The notes: generated by a model from the letters alone, not told the origin. Shown: positions 8,237 to 15,235, counted from the stretch's first letter. The stretch is 18,018 bases of DNA from Anaerolineae bacterium (GCA_003524705.1 DQGV01000455.1:813-18830), one strand, 5' to 3'. A program made the numbers and translations.

Positions 8237-9349
8237 TTATTTATTCACCTTATATTCTGCTTGGTCTTCACGCACACTGACATAATTCATACCACCAACT
8301 TGACGAACCATACCTTTTAATTCCATGAGTGCAAGCGTAGCAGAAATTTTCTCAATTGGCAAACCTGCCTGGTTACGAATTTCATCTACATGCAAAGGCT
8401 CACTTGATAAAACACTTAACACTTTCGCTTCTACTTCATCGGTCGGCAAAATTTTTCTAGCAGATTTATGTTCACCAACGCGAGTTAAATCTAATGCTTG
8501 CATTAAATCATCTGGAGATAATAAAGGCAATGCGCCTTTTTGAATTAATCTATTCGTACCTTTACTTTGTGGCGCAAGGATACTGCCAGGCACTGCAAAA
8601 ACTTCACGTCCCTGTTCTGCCGCAAACTCGGCAGTGATTAACGCTCCGCTTGTTTCAGCGGCTTCAATCACAACCACTGCTAACGACAAACCTGAAATGA
8701 TTCTATTACGTGGTGGAAAGTTCGATGCGTCTGGCGGAGTGCCAACTGCATAATCACTGATGATGGCACCACGCTCCATCATTTGTTCTGCTAAACCACG
8801 ATGTTCAGGCGGATAAATTTTATCTACACCACTGCCTAAGATTGCAATCGTTCGCCCACCAACTCTCAATGCAGTTTGATGCGCAATGGCATCCACACCA
8901 CGCGCCAGCCCGCTGATAACAGTTATTCCATTTGAGGCTAAGAAAGAAGCGATCTCTTCCGTCACTTGCCTGCCATACGCCGTCACTTTGCGCGTGCCAA
9001 CAATTGCAACGGCAAACAAATCATCTTGTAAATATTCACCACGAATATATAAGATGGGTGGAGGTTGGTCAATTTCTCTTAAACGATTTGGATATTCTTC
9101 ATCCGCCCATGTGACGATTTTGATTCCCTGCGCTTCAATCTTCGCCCATACCTGATTCAAGTTTATATCTTTTCTTGCGCCGACGACTTTTTCTACTAAC
9201 TTTGCCCCCAAACCTGATTCTGCCAATTCCTTTGCATCTGCATTCCATGCGGATTCTAAATCGCCAAAATACGCGACCAGATTCTGCATCCGTACCGTAC
9301 CAATGCCTTTGATTAAGTTGAAGCCAATCCAATATTTTTTGTCATCCAT
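8237..9349 (-). CDS. dprA: DNA-processing protein DprA
   Basis: Binds incoming single-stranded DNA during natural transformation and loads RecA. The 370-aa protein has an N-terminal helical region with helix-hairpin-helix character (IKGIGTVRMQNLV, 13-25) and a Rossmann-like DprA core with VGTRKVTAYGR (117-127), SGLARGVDAIAH (146-157) and FPPRNRIISGLS (211-222). A C-terminal winged-helix-like domain (about 303-355) completes it. Full length, all motifs intact. It is transcribed after rimM but separated by about 96 bases holding a palindromic repeat and a TATAAT 8 bases before its ATG. With no Shine-Dalgarno sequence, a leaderless or nearly leaderless transcript from that element is possible. 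manC is coupled downstream. DprA is often near topA; here manC lies between them. Confidence 0.95.
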   Translation of the reverse strand: MDDKKYWIGFNLIKGIGTVRMQNLVAYFGDLESAWNADAKELAESGLGAKLVEKVVGARKDINLNQVWAKIEAQGIKIVTWADEEYPNRLREIDQPPPILYIRGEYLQDDLFAVAIVGTRKVTAYGRQVTEEIASFLASNGITVISGLARGVDAIAHQTALRVGGRTIAILGSGVDKIYPPEHRGLAEQMMERGAIISDYAVGTPPDASNFPPRNRIISGLSLAVVVIEAAETSGALITAEFAAEQGREVFAVPGSILAPQSKGTNRLIQKGALPLLSPDDLMQALDLTRVGEHKSARKILPTDEVEAKVLSVLSSEPLHVDEIRNQAGLPIEKISATLALMELKGMVRQVGGMNYVSVREDQAEYKVNK

Positions 9350-9357
9350 AAAATAGG

Positions 9358-9363
9358 ATTATA
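9358..9363 (-). promoter_or_regulatory. -10 element directly before dprA (possible leaderless start)
   Basis: TATAAT on the minus strand ends 8 bases before the dprA ATG, which places the transcript start at or within about two bases of the start codon. There is no Shine-Dalgarno sequence and no clear -35 hexamer. Confidence 0.4.
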
Positions 9364-9366
9364 TAT

Positions 9367-9440
9367 GATACGGTGGTCGAGTAGGCGGCGGGTCTCGATA
9401 CATGCTTCGCACACTCGACCATCGCCGCCGTATCGAGACC
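9367..9440. repeat. TGGTCGAGT/GTATCGAGACC palindromic repeat between rimM and dprA
   Basis: The block GATACGG-TGGTCGAGT (9367-9382) pairs with ACTCGACCA (9413-9421) plus CCGTATC (9428-9434), leaving a 6-base bulge. Alternatively GGTCTCGATAC (9391-9401) pairs with GTATCGAGACC (9430-9440), and GGCGGCG with CGCCGCC. These pairings cross, so only some can form together. TGGTCGAGT and GTATCGAGACC recur as a compact copy at 16713-16747. Confidence 0.7.
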
Positions 9441-9445
9441 ACACA

Positions 9446-9976
9446 TTAAATCAACCCATCAATCAAATGCACTGTCATTACTTTTGATTCCATATCTATT
9501 TTCAAAATCACATCAGGAATGGCTGGCAACAAAATTTCTTTTTTATCATCGCGGACAATATAAACATCATTCGCGCCAGTTTCTAAAATTTCTTTTAATT
9601 CACCCAGCGCATTCCCCGCATCATCTATCACTTGTAAACCAATCAATTCATATTTATATACTTGACCTTGTGGCAAGGGCGGAACTTCACTAGATTTTAC
9701 ATATACCCATGTATTGCGATATTTGCCAACTGATTCAGGAGTGTCACAACCGCGAATTTTGACAAGCAAATTATCAGCATGTGCCCGAACACTGCCTAAC
9801 GTGGCGGCTTCATGCTGAGGTCCAAGATACACTTTGCGTCCAGATTTGAAGCGTTCCGGGAAATCTGTATGCAAATCCATTAATATCTCGCCCATCACCC
9901 CATGCGGACGGCGTAAGAATCCAACTGCTAAATAAATAGACTCGCCTTTTGGCGAGCCTGATTTGGTTTCACTCAT
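9446..9976 (-). CDS. rimM: Ribosome maturation factor RimM
   Basis: Assists assembly of the 30S subunit head, binding S19 and helping 16S rRNA maturation. The 176-aa protein has the N-terminal RimM barrel with the signature VGFLRRPHGVMGE (18-30). A PRC-barrel-like C-terminal half begins near YELIGLQVIDDAG (109-121) and carries NDVYIVRDDKKEILLPAIPDVI. The length is normal. Its ATG overlaps the khpA stop by 4 bp (ATGA), with no strong ribosome site of its own, so translational coupling is likely. In many bacteria trmD and rplS follow rimM; here a repeat and then dprA follow. Confidence 0.95.
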   Translation of the reverse strand: MSETKSGSPKGESIYLAVGFLRRPHGVMGEILMDLHTDFPERFKSGRKVYLGPQHEAATLGSVRAHADNLLVKIRGCDTPESVGKYRNTWVYVKSSEVPPLPQGQVYKYELIGLQVIDDAGNALGELKEILETGANDVYIVRDDKKEILLPAIPDVILKIDMESKVMTVHLIDGLI

Positions 9977-10206
9977 TTCGGTTCAGTCACATCCAACGTG
10001 GCTTGCTTGCCTTCGCGTTCTGCCGCAACGCGCAACAACGTGCGAATTGCATTGGCAACTTTGCCACCTTTGCCAATCACACGTCCCATATCATCTTTGG
10101 CAACGCTCAATTCAATGCGGGCGCGATTTCCACCGCTTTGTTTGACGTTCACTTCTTCGGGATGTTCTACAAGTGATTTAGCGATGTATTCAATTAAATC
10201 TTTCAT
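9973..10206 (-). CDS. khpA: KH-domain RNA-binding protein KhpA
   Basis: Small single-KH-domain RNA-binding protein, 77 aa, usual length. The RNA-gripping loop is VIGKGGKVANAIR (43-55) with the GKGG at 45-48. In other bacteria KhpA pairs with KhpB and affects small-RNA function and cell elongation. It starts with MKDLIEYIAKSLVEHPE, typical of the family, with GAGGT 6 bases upstream on the minus strand. It lies between rpsP and rimM, the classic context, and overlaps rimM by 4 bp. Confidence 0.95.
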   Translation of the reverse strand: MKDLIEYIAKSLVEHPEEVNVKQSGGNRARIELSVAKDDMGRVIGKGGKVANAIRTLLRVAAEREGKQATLDVTEPK

Positions 10207-10233
10207 TGAGTTACCTCACTTACGAATTACAGA

Positions 10234-10266
10234 TTACGCATCATGAATTATTTTCCTAATGCGTAA
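10234..10266. repeat. TTACGCAT/ATGCGTAA inverted repeat between rpsP and khpA
   Basis: Perfect 8-bp arms at 10234-10241 and 10259-10266 with a 17-base AT-rich loop, next to TTACGAATTACAGATTACG. It resembles dispersed spacer repeats built from GAATTACG blocks. It could modulate the transcript between rpsP and khpA, but there is no T-run after it. Confidence 0.5.
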
Positions 10267-10282
10267 GCCGTAAAAAAGTTAA

Positions 10283-10627
10283 TTAACTGTTTGTTGTTCT
10301 GAGTGGTGCACCGCGTTTGACTTCGGCTTCTTGCGCTTCTTTGACTAAGGTTTCAACTGCTTCACCTTTTTTGAATCGGTCAAAGCGTTCGAGCGTGCCT
10401 GCGGCTTTGAAAATTTGCATCACAGATTCGGAAGGTTGAGCACCATTCTTCATCCACACATAGATGCGGTCTTCTTGTAATTTAATTGTCGCTGGGTTGG
10501 TGCGGGGATTATAAATTCCCAAAATTTCCAAAAAGCGACCATCGCGTGGGGCTTCTTTCTCTGCCGCCACAATGCGGTACGTGGGTTGGCCCTTGAGACC
10601 AATACGACGTAAACGTAATCTAACCAT
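10283..10627 (-). CDS. rpsP: Small ribosomal subunit protein bS16
   Basis: Structural protein of the 30S subunit. It begins MVRLRLRRIGLKGQPTYRIV, the standard S16 opening, followed by EAPRDGRFLEILGIYNP and the segment DRIYVWMKNGAQPSESV. At 114 aa it is somewhat longer than the about 80-90-residue core because of a charged tail after residue 85. AAAGGAG lies 10 bases before the ATG. It heads the rpsP-khpA-rimM unit, with a candidate promoter about 85 bases upstream. Confidence 0.97.
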   Translation of the reverse strand: MVRLRLRRIGLKGQPTYRIVAAEKEAPRDGRFLEILGIYNPRTNPATIKLQEDRIYVWMKNGAQPSESVMQIFKAAGTLERFDRFKKGEAVETLVKEAQEAEVKRGAPLRTTNS

Positions 10628-10712
10628 CTTGAACTTACTCCTTTAATATAATTTGCGTGTCAGGCAGGCACTAGAGACAAGAGGGAGGGTGCGGGCTGAA
10701 ATCGCGGAGGCT

Positions 10713-10721
10713 ATTGTACCA
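10713..10721 (-). promoter_or_regulatory. Extended -10 promoter candidate for the rpsP operon
   Basis: TGGTACAAT on the minus strand is an extended -10 element (TGn followed by TACAAT). No good -35 is visible. It would give a leader of about 78 bases before rpsP. The 256-base spacer to the divergent gene at 10884 otherwise holds only the plus-strand promoter at 10765-10792. Confidence 0.45.
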
Positions 10722-10764
10722 GATGTTTGGGGAGTAGACATTGGATAATTACAGAATAGATTTA

Positions 10765-10792
10765 TTGCTAATCCAACTTAAGAATGTATAAT
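10765..10792 (+). promoter_or_regulatory. Promoter of the orphan gene at 10884
   Basis: TTGCTA (10765-10770) and a perfect TATAAT (10787-10792) are separated by 16 bases. The transcript would begin near 10799 and have a leader of about 85 bases. Confidence 0.5.
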
Positions 10793-10883
10793 GCTGTCAT
10801 ACAAGATATCAGAGATTTTAAGACACGTTGTATAAGATTATGCAACTTACTGCATAAATCATTATTAGATCTATAGGAATGAT

Positions 10884-11849
10884 ATGGCTCAGTGGTTATT
10901 AAACCGACTCTTTGACACTAAAGATCAACCAAAGCCACGGTTCGCATTTCAGGGTACGGTGAATTGGATGAGAGCACTTTCGATCTTAATCGAAAACGGC
11001 TCATTCGAGGACCAGAAAATCAAAGACCATTATGAAGCTGTGAGCCGTCGCAATCCCAATCCTGAGGCAGATACTCTAGTTTTCGAAAATATGATGATGG
11101 CCTTTCACAATCAGGCATCGCTTGTTCGCCTAGCTGAAGATTCCACAAATCCATATGATGTATGTCGATCTGCCATTATTAGCTGGTATTACGGCACTTA
11201 CTTTACATGTAGCGCAATGATCGCGGCTGCATCAGGCTCAAAACAAGAAACACACGCACTCACTGCGAAAGTCTGGCAGTCTGATATCGTTAATCGTGGA
11301 TTGGTGATGACACCATTTTCACTAAGTCTTAGCAGTCTAGTCGAAACAGTTATGGAAACAGAAATATTGGCCTATCGCGGAAGCAACATACATGACCTTA
11401 ATACATACGCAAAAAACGATGATGAGGCTTGGGGCGCTGTTGTCTCATATCTGAAGGGCACGTGGGATTATGAGAAATGGCGAGTAGAAGAAAGAATAAG
11501 AACGAGTCGTGAGTTCAAGGCGCTCGGTGTCGACGACTTTAGGACAAAGAAAGCAAGAGAATTAAGGGATGAGCAACTAGCAAAGAATGGAGTCAATTTT
11601 CTTATTCAAGCATTTCGTTATCGAGGTAAAGCAAATTATCGCGACTCGATATATTTGAGCTATGGGGATGACAACTCAGAAAAGATAGAAATTTTCGTGC
11701 GCGATTTAGAAAAGGTATCTCGCTTGTTTCAGCATATGGCGGCTTATTACTTGTCTAAGCGAGTCGAGAAAGACGCATGGCCTAAGTTCATTGCTGATAT
11801 GCAGGCGAATTCGCGGCTTTCACTTGATCCGCAGTATCTTGAAATGTAA
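10884..11849 (+). CDS. Orphan protein of unknown function, possibly with HEPN-like helical parts
   Basis: I do not recognise this 321-aa protein. No signal peptide or clear membrane span is seen; it appears helical and soluble. A central segment, YDVCRSAIISWYYGTYFT (91-108), and a C-terminal one, FRYRGKANYRDSIYLSYG (244-261), recall the tone of HEPN-type four-helix proteins, which often carry RSAYY-like and KADY-like strings. However, the HEPN RNase motif (R, four to six residues, H) is not evident; the nearest is RLFQH (280-284). The start has AGGA 5 bases upstream. The gene stands alone behind its own promoter, between the ribosomal-protein operon and a VOC gene, with a hairpin after its stop. 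Its codon choice, with many AGA, ATA and TCG codons, seemed by eye unlike its neighbours and may point to acquisition. Confidence 0.8.
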   Translation: MAQWLLNRLFDTKDQPKPRFAFQGTVNWMRALSILIENGSFEDQKIKDHYEAVSRRNPNPEADTLVFENMMMAFHNQASLVRLAEDSTNPYDVCRSAIISWYYGTYFTCSAMIAAASGSKQETHALTAKVWQSDIVNRGLVMTPFSLSLSSLVETVMETEILAYRGSNIHDLNTYAKNDDEAWGAVVSYLKGTWDYEKWRVEERIRTSREFKALGVDDFRTKKARELRDEQLAKNGVNFLIQAFRYRGKANYRDSIYLSYGDDNSEKIEIFVRDLEKVSRLFQHMAAYYLSKRVEKDAWPKFIADMQANSRLSLDPQYLEM

Positions 11850-11875
11850 ATCTAAAAATCGCACGCCCTCGGACA

Positions 11876-11918
11876 GCAAAAAGCACCACACCTCATTCCT
11901 CGCTACTCTGCTTTTTGC
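11876..11918 (+). repeat. Hairpin after the orphan gene
   Basis: GCAAAAAGCA (11876-11885) and TGCTTTTTGC (11909-11918) form a perfect 10-bp stem with a 23-base loop, 27 bases after the stop at 11849. It may end or protect the transcript, but no T-run follows, so a rho-independent terminator is not claimed. Confidence 0.5.
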
Positions 11919-11979
11919 CGCCAGCAATTAACCATTCCGCTCAGACCAAAAGCCAATTCGAAAAGTATAGGACCTTCCC

Positions 11980-12390
11980 ATGTCAAACAACACTCCTCCC
12001 GTCTTTGAAATGCGAATTGCACTCACTGTCCGCGATTATGAAAAATCTGTCAAATTTTATTGTGAGGGTTTAGGTATTGAACCCGCTGCCATTTGGAACA
12101 ATGGCGATGGCAAAGCATTGATGCTCAACATGGGAAATGCGACGCTTGAAGTGTTTGATGAAAATCAAGCCAAGTTAATTGATGATATGGAAGCGGGTAA
12201 AAGAGTCAGTGGGCAAATCAGATTTGCGTTGCAAGTTCCAGATTTGGAGTCTGCGATGAAGCGGTTACTTGAACATGGGGCGATATTAGTTCATGAACCT
12301 GTGATGACACCTTGGGGCGATTATAATGTCCGCTTGCAAGACCCTGATGGAATGCAAATCACTTTGTATCAAGTGTTGGATAAAACATAA
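11980..12390 (+). CDS. VOC-superfamily (glyoxalase/bleomycin-resistance-like) protein
   Basis: 136-aa protein made of two beta-alpha-beta-beta-beta modules. The first starts MRIALTVRDYEKSVKFYCEG (11-30), and the second starts QIRFALQVPDLESAMKRLLE (79-98) and ends LQDPDGMQITLYQ. Family members bind metal ions, antibiotics or small hydrophobic ligands; many are dioxygenases or isomerases. The positions where metal-dependent members have His (R12 and R81) and a final Glu (T128) are not metal ligands here, while E57 is present, so a metal-free binding role is more likely. AGGA lies 7 bases before the ATG. Its stop directly abuts the ATG of the next gene, so the two are probably co-translated. Substrate unknown. 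Confidence 0.88.
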   Translation: MSNNTPPVFEMRIALTVRDYEKSVKFYCEGLGIEPAAIWNNGDGKALMLNMGNATLEVFDENQAKLIDDMEAGKRVSGQIRFALQVPDLESAMKRLLEHGAILVHEPVMTPWGDYNVRLQDPDGMQITLYQVLDKT

Positions 12391-13164
12391 ATGCAAAAAA
12401 GTTTTCTAATCCTTTCAATTTTCTTAATCAGCCTCATAGCAAGTTGCTCAAATCTTTCGAAAGCGGATACAAATCAGGTCTCTGAACAAGATGGCATGAC
12501 TCTTGTTTATATTCCAGAAGGCGAATTCATTATGGGAAGTTCTGATGAAGATAAAGATGCGGCTGAGGATGAAAAGCCCCAGCATAAAGTCTATTTAGAT
12601 GCGTATTGGATTGATAAGACCGAAGTCACCAATGGGATGTATAACAAATGTCTAGATGCGGGTGCTTGTACGCGTCCAGTTCTTCCGAGCGAAGAATTTT
12701 TTGAGGCACCGAATCAGCCTGTGCAAGGGCTGGCATGGACTCAAGCCGTTGATTATTGTGAATGGGCTGGAAGAAGATTGCCCACCGAAGCCGAGTGGGA
12801 AAAAGCCGCACGTGGTACAGATGGGAGATTATTTCCGTGGGGCAATGAATTATTAAGTGAACCAACAGCAAATTATGATTTTCTATTTAATCAATTTACA
12901 GATGTGGGTTCATTTGAATTGGGTGCCAGCCCGTACGGTGTCATGGATATGGCAGGCAATGCTTGGGAGTGGATATCCGATTGGTATAGTGAAGATTATT
13001 ATGCAAATTCAGCGTATGAAAATCCAACAGGTCCTGAAAGTGGAAATATCAAAGTGATTCGCGGTGGTGCATGGAATACAGTCTTGCGCGCCATTCGAGT
13101 CACCAACAGGCATTGGGCTTTTCCCGGTAGAGATGATATTTTGGGGTTTCGTTGTGCGAAATAA
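12391..13164 (+). CDS. SUMF1/FGE-sulfatase-domain lipoprotein
   Basis: 257-aa exported protein. A hydrophobic signal ends in the lipobox IASC, so Cys19 is the predicted lipidated residue. The mature part is a formylglycine-generating-enzyme-like fold: GMTLVYIPEGEFIMGS (35-50), IDKTEVTNGMYNKC, GRRLPTEAEWEKAARG (127-142), GVMDMAGNAWEW (183-194), VIRGGAW (222-228) and a terminal LGFRC. True aerobic FGE has its two copper-binding cysteines just after RGGSW; here that stretch reads NTVLRAIRVTNRHW with none. It is therefore unlikely to make formylglycine and may bind substrate or act as another SUMF1-type enzyme. C87 and C93 could pair outside the cell. It begins immediately after the VOC stop (TAAATG), without a clear ribosome site of its own. 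Confidence 0.92.
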   Translation: MQKSFLILSIFLISLIASCSNLSKADTNQVSEQDGMTLVYIPEGEFIMGSSDEDKDAAEDEKPQHKVYLDAYWIDKTEVTNGMYNKCLDAGACTRPVLPSEEFFEAPNQPVQGLAWTQAVDYCEWAGRRLPTEAEWEKAARGTDGRLFPWGNELLSEPTANYDFLFNQFTDVGSFELGASPYGVMDMAGNAWEWISDWYSEDYYANSAYENPTGPESGNIKVIRGGAWNTVLRAIRVTNRHWAFPGRDDILGFRCAK

Positions 13165-13277
13165 GATGATGTAAATCTAAATGATAGAGATGATGAATAA
13201 TGTTATGTCTGCTTTTAGAAGCTGGAATATATAACTTGCTAACACATAGTTACAAATAAAATCAAAAATCATAAAAT

Positions 13278-13808
13278 ATGATGAAAAATAAAAGCATTTT
13301 TATCGGAATAGTTTTAGTTTGCTTATCAATTGTTATAGCCAGTGGTGTTATTGCGACAAAAATTATTAATGAGAGAAAAATTGCCTCACAACCAACTATA
13401 GATACTACGCAAGTTGCTGAATTCTTTTTTTCAGAAGATAACCCTGCATTTCTTACGGCTATCGCTTCATTTCCAACCGCTACTCCAGCTAGTGAATTGG
13501 TTGAGAAAGTACATGCACGGTATATACTTACATCTGATGAAACTACGGCAAATGACGTGCTTGTAAAACTTAAGTCTGGCGCAAATTGGGATGAAATGTG
13601 TAGGCAATATTCATTAGACGAGCGCACAGTCCAAACTGATTGCGACCTTGGTTGGTTTCCTCGTGATGTAATGGTAAAAGAGCTTGAGATTTTGGCATTT
13701 AATACACCAGTAGGCGAATTCGGGGGACCAGAGCAGACAATTTATGGCTGGGTTATTATTCAGGTGCTTGGTCGTGAAATACGTCCATACACAGAAAGTT
13801 CAAATTAA
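13278..13808 (+). CDS. Membrane-anchored parvulin-type (PpiC) peptidyl-prolyl isomerase
   Basis: 176-aa protein with an N-terminal signal anchor (about 7-28), a spacer of about 50 residues, and one parvulin domain (about 78-168): VHARYILTSDETTANDVLVK, the family SGANWDEMCRQYS segment, DLGWFPRDVM (123-132) and a FNTPVGEFGGPEQT loop before the final strand GWVIIQVLGRE. Parvulins speed proline isomerisation and help fold exported proteins. The N-terminal chaperone domain of PrsA or SurA is absent, so it is a minimal form. C108 and C122 are unusual extras. Two adjacent ATGs (13278, 13281) are possible starts, and no Shine-Dalgarno sequence is visible. The gene is AT-rich and is followed by a VOC remnant and tlpA on the same strand. 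Confidence 0.88.
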   Translation: MMKNKSIFIGIVLVCLSIVIASGVIATKIINERKIASQPTIDTTQVAEFFFSEDNPAFLTAIASFPTATPASELVEKVHARYILTSDETTANDVLVKLKSGANWDEMCRQYSLDERTVQTDCDLGWFPRDVMVKELEILAFNTPVGEFGGPEQTIYGWVIIQVLGREIRPYTESSN

Positions 13809-13858
13809 AGAGTGTTGCCAACACAGCCCAATAAAGCATACACGACACAAGAGAATAA

Positions 13859-13939
13859 ATGACACTCAAACGAATGGATAACGTCGGCATCGTAGTGGAA
13901 TCCCTTGATACCACAGCACAGATATTTCTTTTGACTTGA
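13859..13939 (+). pseudogene. 5' remnant of a VOC-family gene
   Basis: An ATG at 13859 opens a 26-residue frame reading MTLKRMDNVGIVVESLDTTA before running into IFLLT and a TGA at 13937. KRMDNVGIVVESLD is the typical opening of a VOC-superfamily (glyoxalase-like) protein, beta strand plus the start of the first helix; the rest of the domain is absent. AGAG lies a few bases upstream, so the original start region may be kept. It differs in sequence from the intact VOC gene at 11980, so it is not simply a local duplicate. It could also be a short translated leader for tlpA. Its stop codon forms the TG of the tlpA extended -10. Confidence 0.6.
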
Positions 13940-13945
13940 TAAAAT
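13937..13945 (+). promoter_or_regulatory. Extended -10 promoter of tlpA, leaderless arrangement
   Basis: TGATAAAAT (TGn + TAAAAT) ends exactly 6 bases before the tlpA ATG at 13952, so transcription would start at or next to the A of the start codon. No Shine-Dalgarno sequence lies before the ATG, consistent with leaderless translation. Confidence 0.5.
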
Positions 13946-13951
13946 CATAAC

Positions 13952-14485
13952 ATGTCACAAACTCAACGTATCATTTTATATTCCCTCGCTATCATCGCCA
14001 GCGTCGCATGGATTGGAATCTCAGCAGACACAAGCAACATCACCAACGGATTTGCTCCGCAAGAAGGTTTCTCCGCACCTGATTTCAGTTTAAAAACACC
14101 CGATGGCGAAACCTATACGCTTTCAGAATTAAAAGGCAAAGCCGTGCTGATTAATCTCTGGGCAACGTGGTGTCCGCCTTGCCGTGCTGAAATGCCCGCC
14201 ATGCAAAAATTGTACGAAGAATACGAATCTCAAGGCTTAGTGATTTTAGCCATCAACATGACCCATCAAGATTATCCGCTTGCCATTGTGCCATTCGCAA
14301 ATGAATACGCACTCACCTTTCCCATTCTATTAGATGAAACAGGTGAAACCGCCAGCGCATATCAACTGCGCTCATTGCCATCGTCTTACTTTATCAATCG
14401 AGCAGGCATCATCACCGAAGTAGTCATCGGTGGACCGATGTCCGAAGCGTTATTGCGCACTCGCATTGAAAAAATCTTGGAATAA
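13952..14485 (+). CDS. TlpA-like membrane-anchored thioredoxin (thiol-disulfide oxidoreductase)
   Basis: 177-aa protein with an uncleaved signal anchor (about 7-24) and an extracytoplasmic AhpC/TSA-Redoxin-type thioredoxin domain. GFSAPDFSLKTPDGETYTLSE (39-59) is the usual opening, NLWATWCPPCRAEMP carries the active-site pair C74/C77, and SLPSSYFINRAG contains the cis-proline P143. Such proteins reduce or exchange disulfides in exported proteins, for example during cytochrome c or cell-wall enzyme maturation; the precise partner is unknown. It starts a unit with the Lgt-like gene, whose ATG lies 6 bases after this stop. Only the short VOC remnant separates it from the parvulin gene, which suggests a shared envelope-folding role (inference). 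Confidence 0.92.
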   Translation: MSQTQRIILYSLAIIASVAWIGISADTSNITNGFAPQEGFSAPDFSLKTPDGETYTLSELKGKAVLINLWATWCPPCRAEMPAMQKLYEEYESQGLVILAINMTHQDYPLAIVPFANEYALTFPILLDETGETASAYQLRSLPSSYFINRAGIITEVVIGGPMSEALLRTRIEKILE

Positions 14486-14491
14486 AAATCC

Positions 14492-15223
14492 ATGCTTGAA
14501 TTATTTCGGGACATCTTCGCTCCGCCTCGCCATTTAATTTTGCTTGTGCTTGCCGTTTGGCTTGGGGCTACACTTACAGAAAAACGCGCCGAACGTTTTG
14601 GCATAAACAAAGATGACCTCAGCCTAATCATTTATCATGGCTTCATCGGTTTTATCATCGGCGGGCGTTTATCTTTTGTTTTGCAAAACATCACTGCTTT
14701 TATTCAAAGCCCTTTCAGCATTTTTTCAGTCAACGTAGATTTATTCGATGTCTTCGGCGGCAGTGTTGTATTTATCATCATCGCATTGATAATTATTCAA
14801 CGCCGCAAACTTTCTTTTTGGTCAAGCATAGATGCGCTCACACTATTCTTTGCAATTTTAGTCATTGGCTTATCATTAAGTCATCTCGCCGCAGGCACAG
14901 CCTTTGGGATTCCCACCACACAACCTTGGGGCATTGATTTATGGAACGCTACTCGCCACCCGACTCAAATCTACGCCTTCATCGCTTCACTCCTCATCTT
15001 CTGCCTGCTCTGGTTCCCCAAACAGACTCTCCGCCCCGGCATTCACTTCCTCACCTTCGCCGCATTGACATCCGCCTCACAAATTTTTCTGGGCATGTTC
15101 CGCGCCGATTTAACCTTGATACTTAACGGCATCAAACAAGAACAAGTCATTTCACTTATTGTTTTAATAATCTGTTTCATATTAATTGAAATCCGCCTTA
15201 AACAAACCACCACTCCCCAGTGA
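14492..15223 (+). CDS. Degenerate Lgt-like (prolipoprotein diacylglyceryl transferase superfamily) membrane protein
   Basis: 243-aa polytopic protein with about seven hydrophobic segments. Lgt hallmarks are partly kept: IIGGRLSFVL (56-65), DVFGGSVVF (86-94), GIPTTQPWGIDLW, the signature RHPTQIY (155-161) and IFLGMFRADL (198-207), which corresponds to the Lgt FREPD region. Missing are the histidine of the HGGL motif (VFGG here), the arginine expected before the AxxxG/GIPT stretch (LSLSHLAAGTAFG here), and the glutamate after HPTQIY (Ala). True Lgt attaches diacylglycerol to lipobox cysteines; this protein may be inactive in that reaction, or may act as a membrane partner of the TlpA protein encoded immediately upstream. 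Its ribosome site is weak (GGA about 10 bases before). The stop TGA is part of the next gene's promoter. Confidence 0.8.
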   Translation: MLELFRDIFAPPRHLILLVLAVWLGATLTEKRAERFGINKDDLSLIIYHGFIGFIIGGRLSFVLQNITAFIQSPFSIFSVNVDLFDVFGGSVVFIIIALIIIQRRKLSFWSSIDALTLFFAILVIGLSLSHLAAGTAFGIPTTQPWGIDLWNATRHPTQIYAFIASLLIFCLLWFPKQTLRPGIHFLTFAALTSASQIFLGMFRADLTLILNGIKQEQVISLIVLIICFILIEIRLKQTTTPQ

Positions 15224-15229
15224 TACAAT
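15221..15229 (+). promoter_or_regulatory. Extended -10 promoter of the radical SAM gene, overlapping a stop codon
   Basis: TGATACAAT (TGn + TACAAT) ends exactly 6 bases before the ATG at 15236. Its first three bases are the stop codon of the Lgt-like gene. The layout is the same as for tlpA and implies a leaderless transcript. No -35 hexamer and no Shine-Dalgarno sequence are seen. Confidence 0.5.
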
Positions 15230-15235
15230 CAAATT

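Noticed and set aside
11850..11979. Integron attC-like site after the orphan gene
   Set aside because: There is a 10-bp hairpin, but the RYYYAAC and GTTRRRY core sites expected at the ends are not present, and no integrase or cassette array is seen.
12391..13164. Formylglycine-generating enzyme
   Set aside because: The two catalytic cysteines after the RGG(S/A)W motif are missing and no sulfatase gene is nearby, so only the SUMF1 fold is claimed.
13809..13830. GTGTTGCCAACAC palindrome as an operator or terminator
   Set aside because: It is only a 6-bp stem with a one-base centre, no T-run, and no second copy in the window to support a regulator site.
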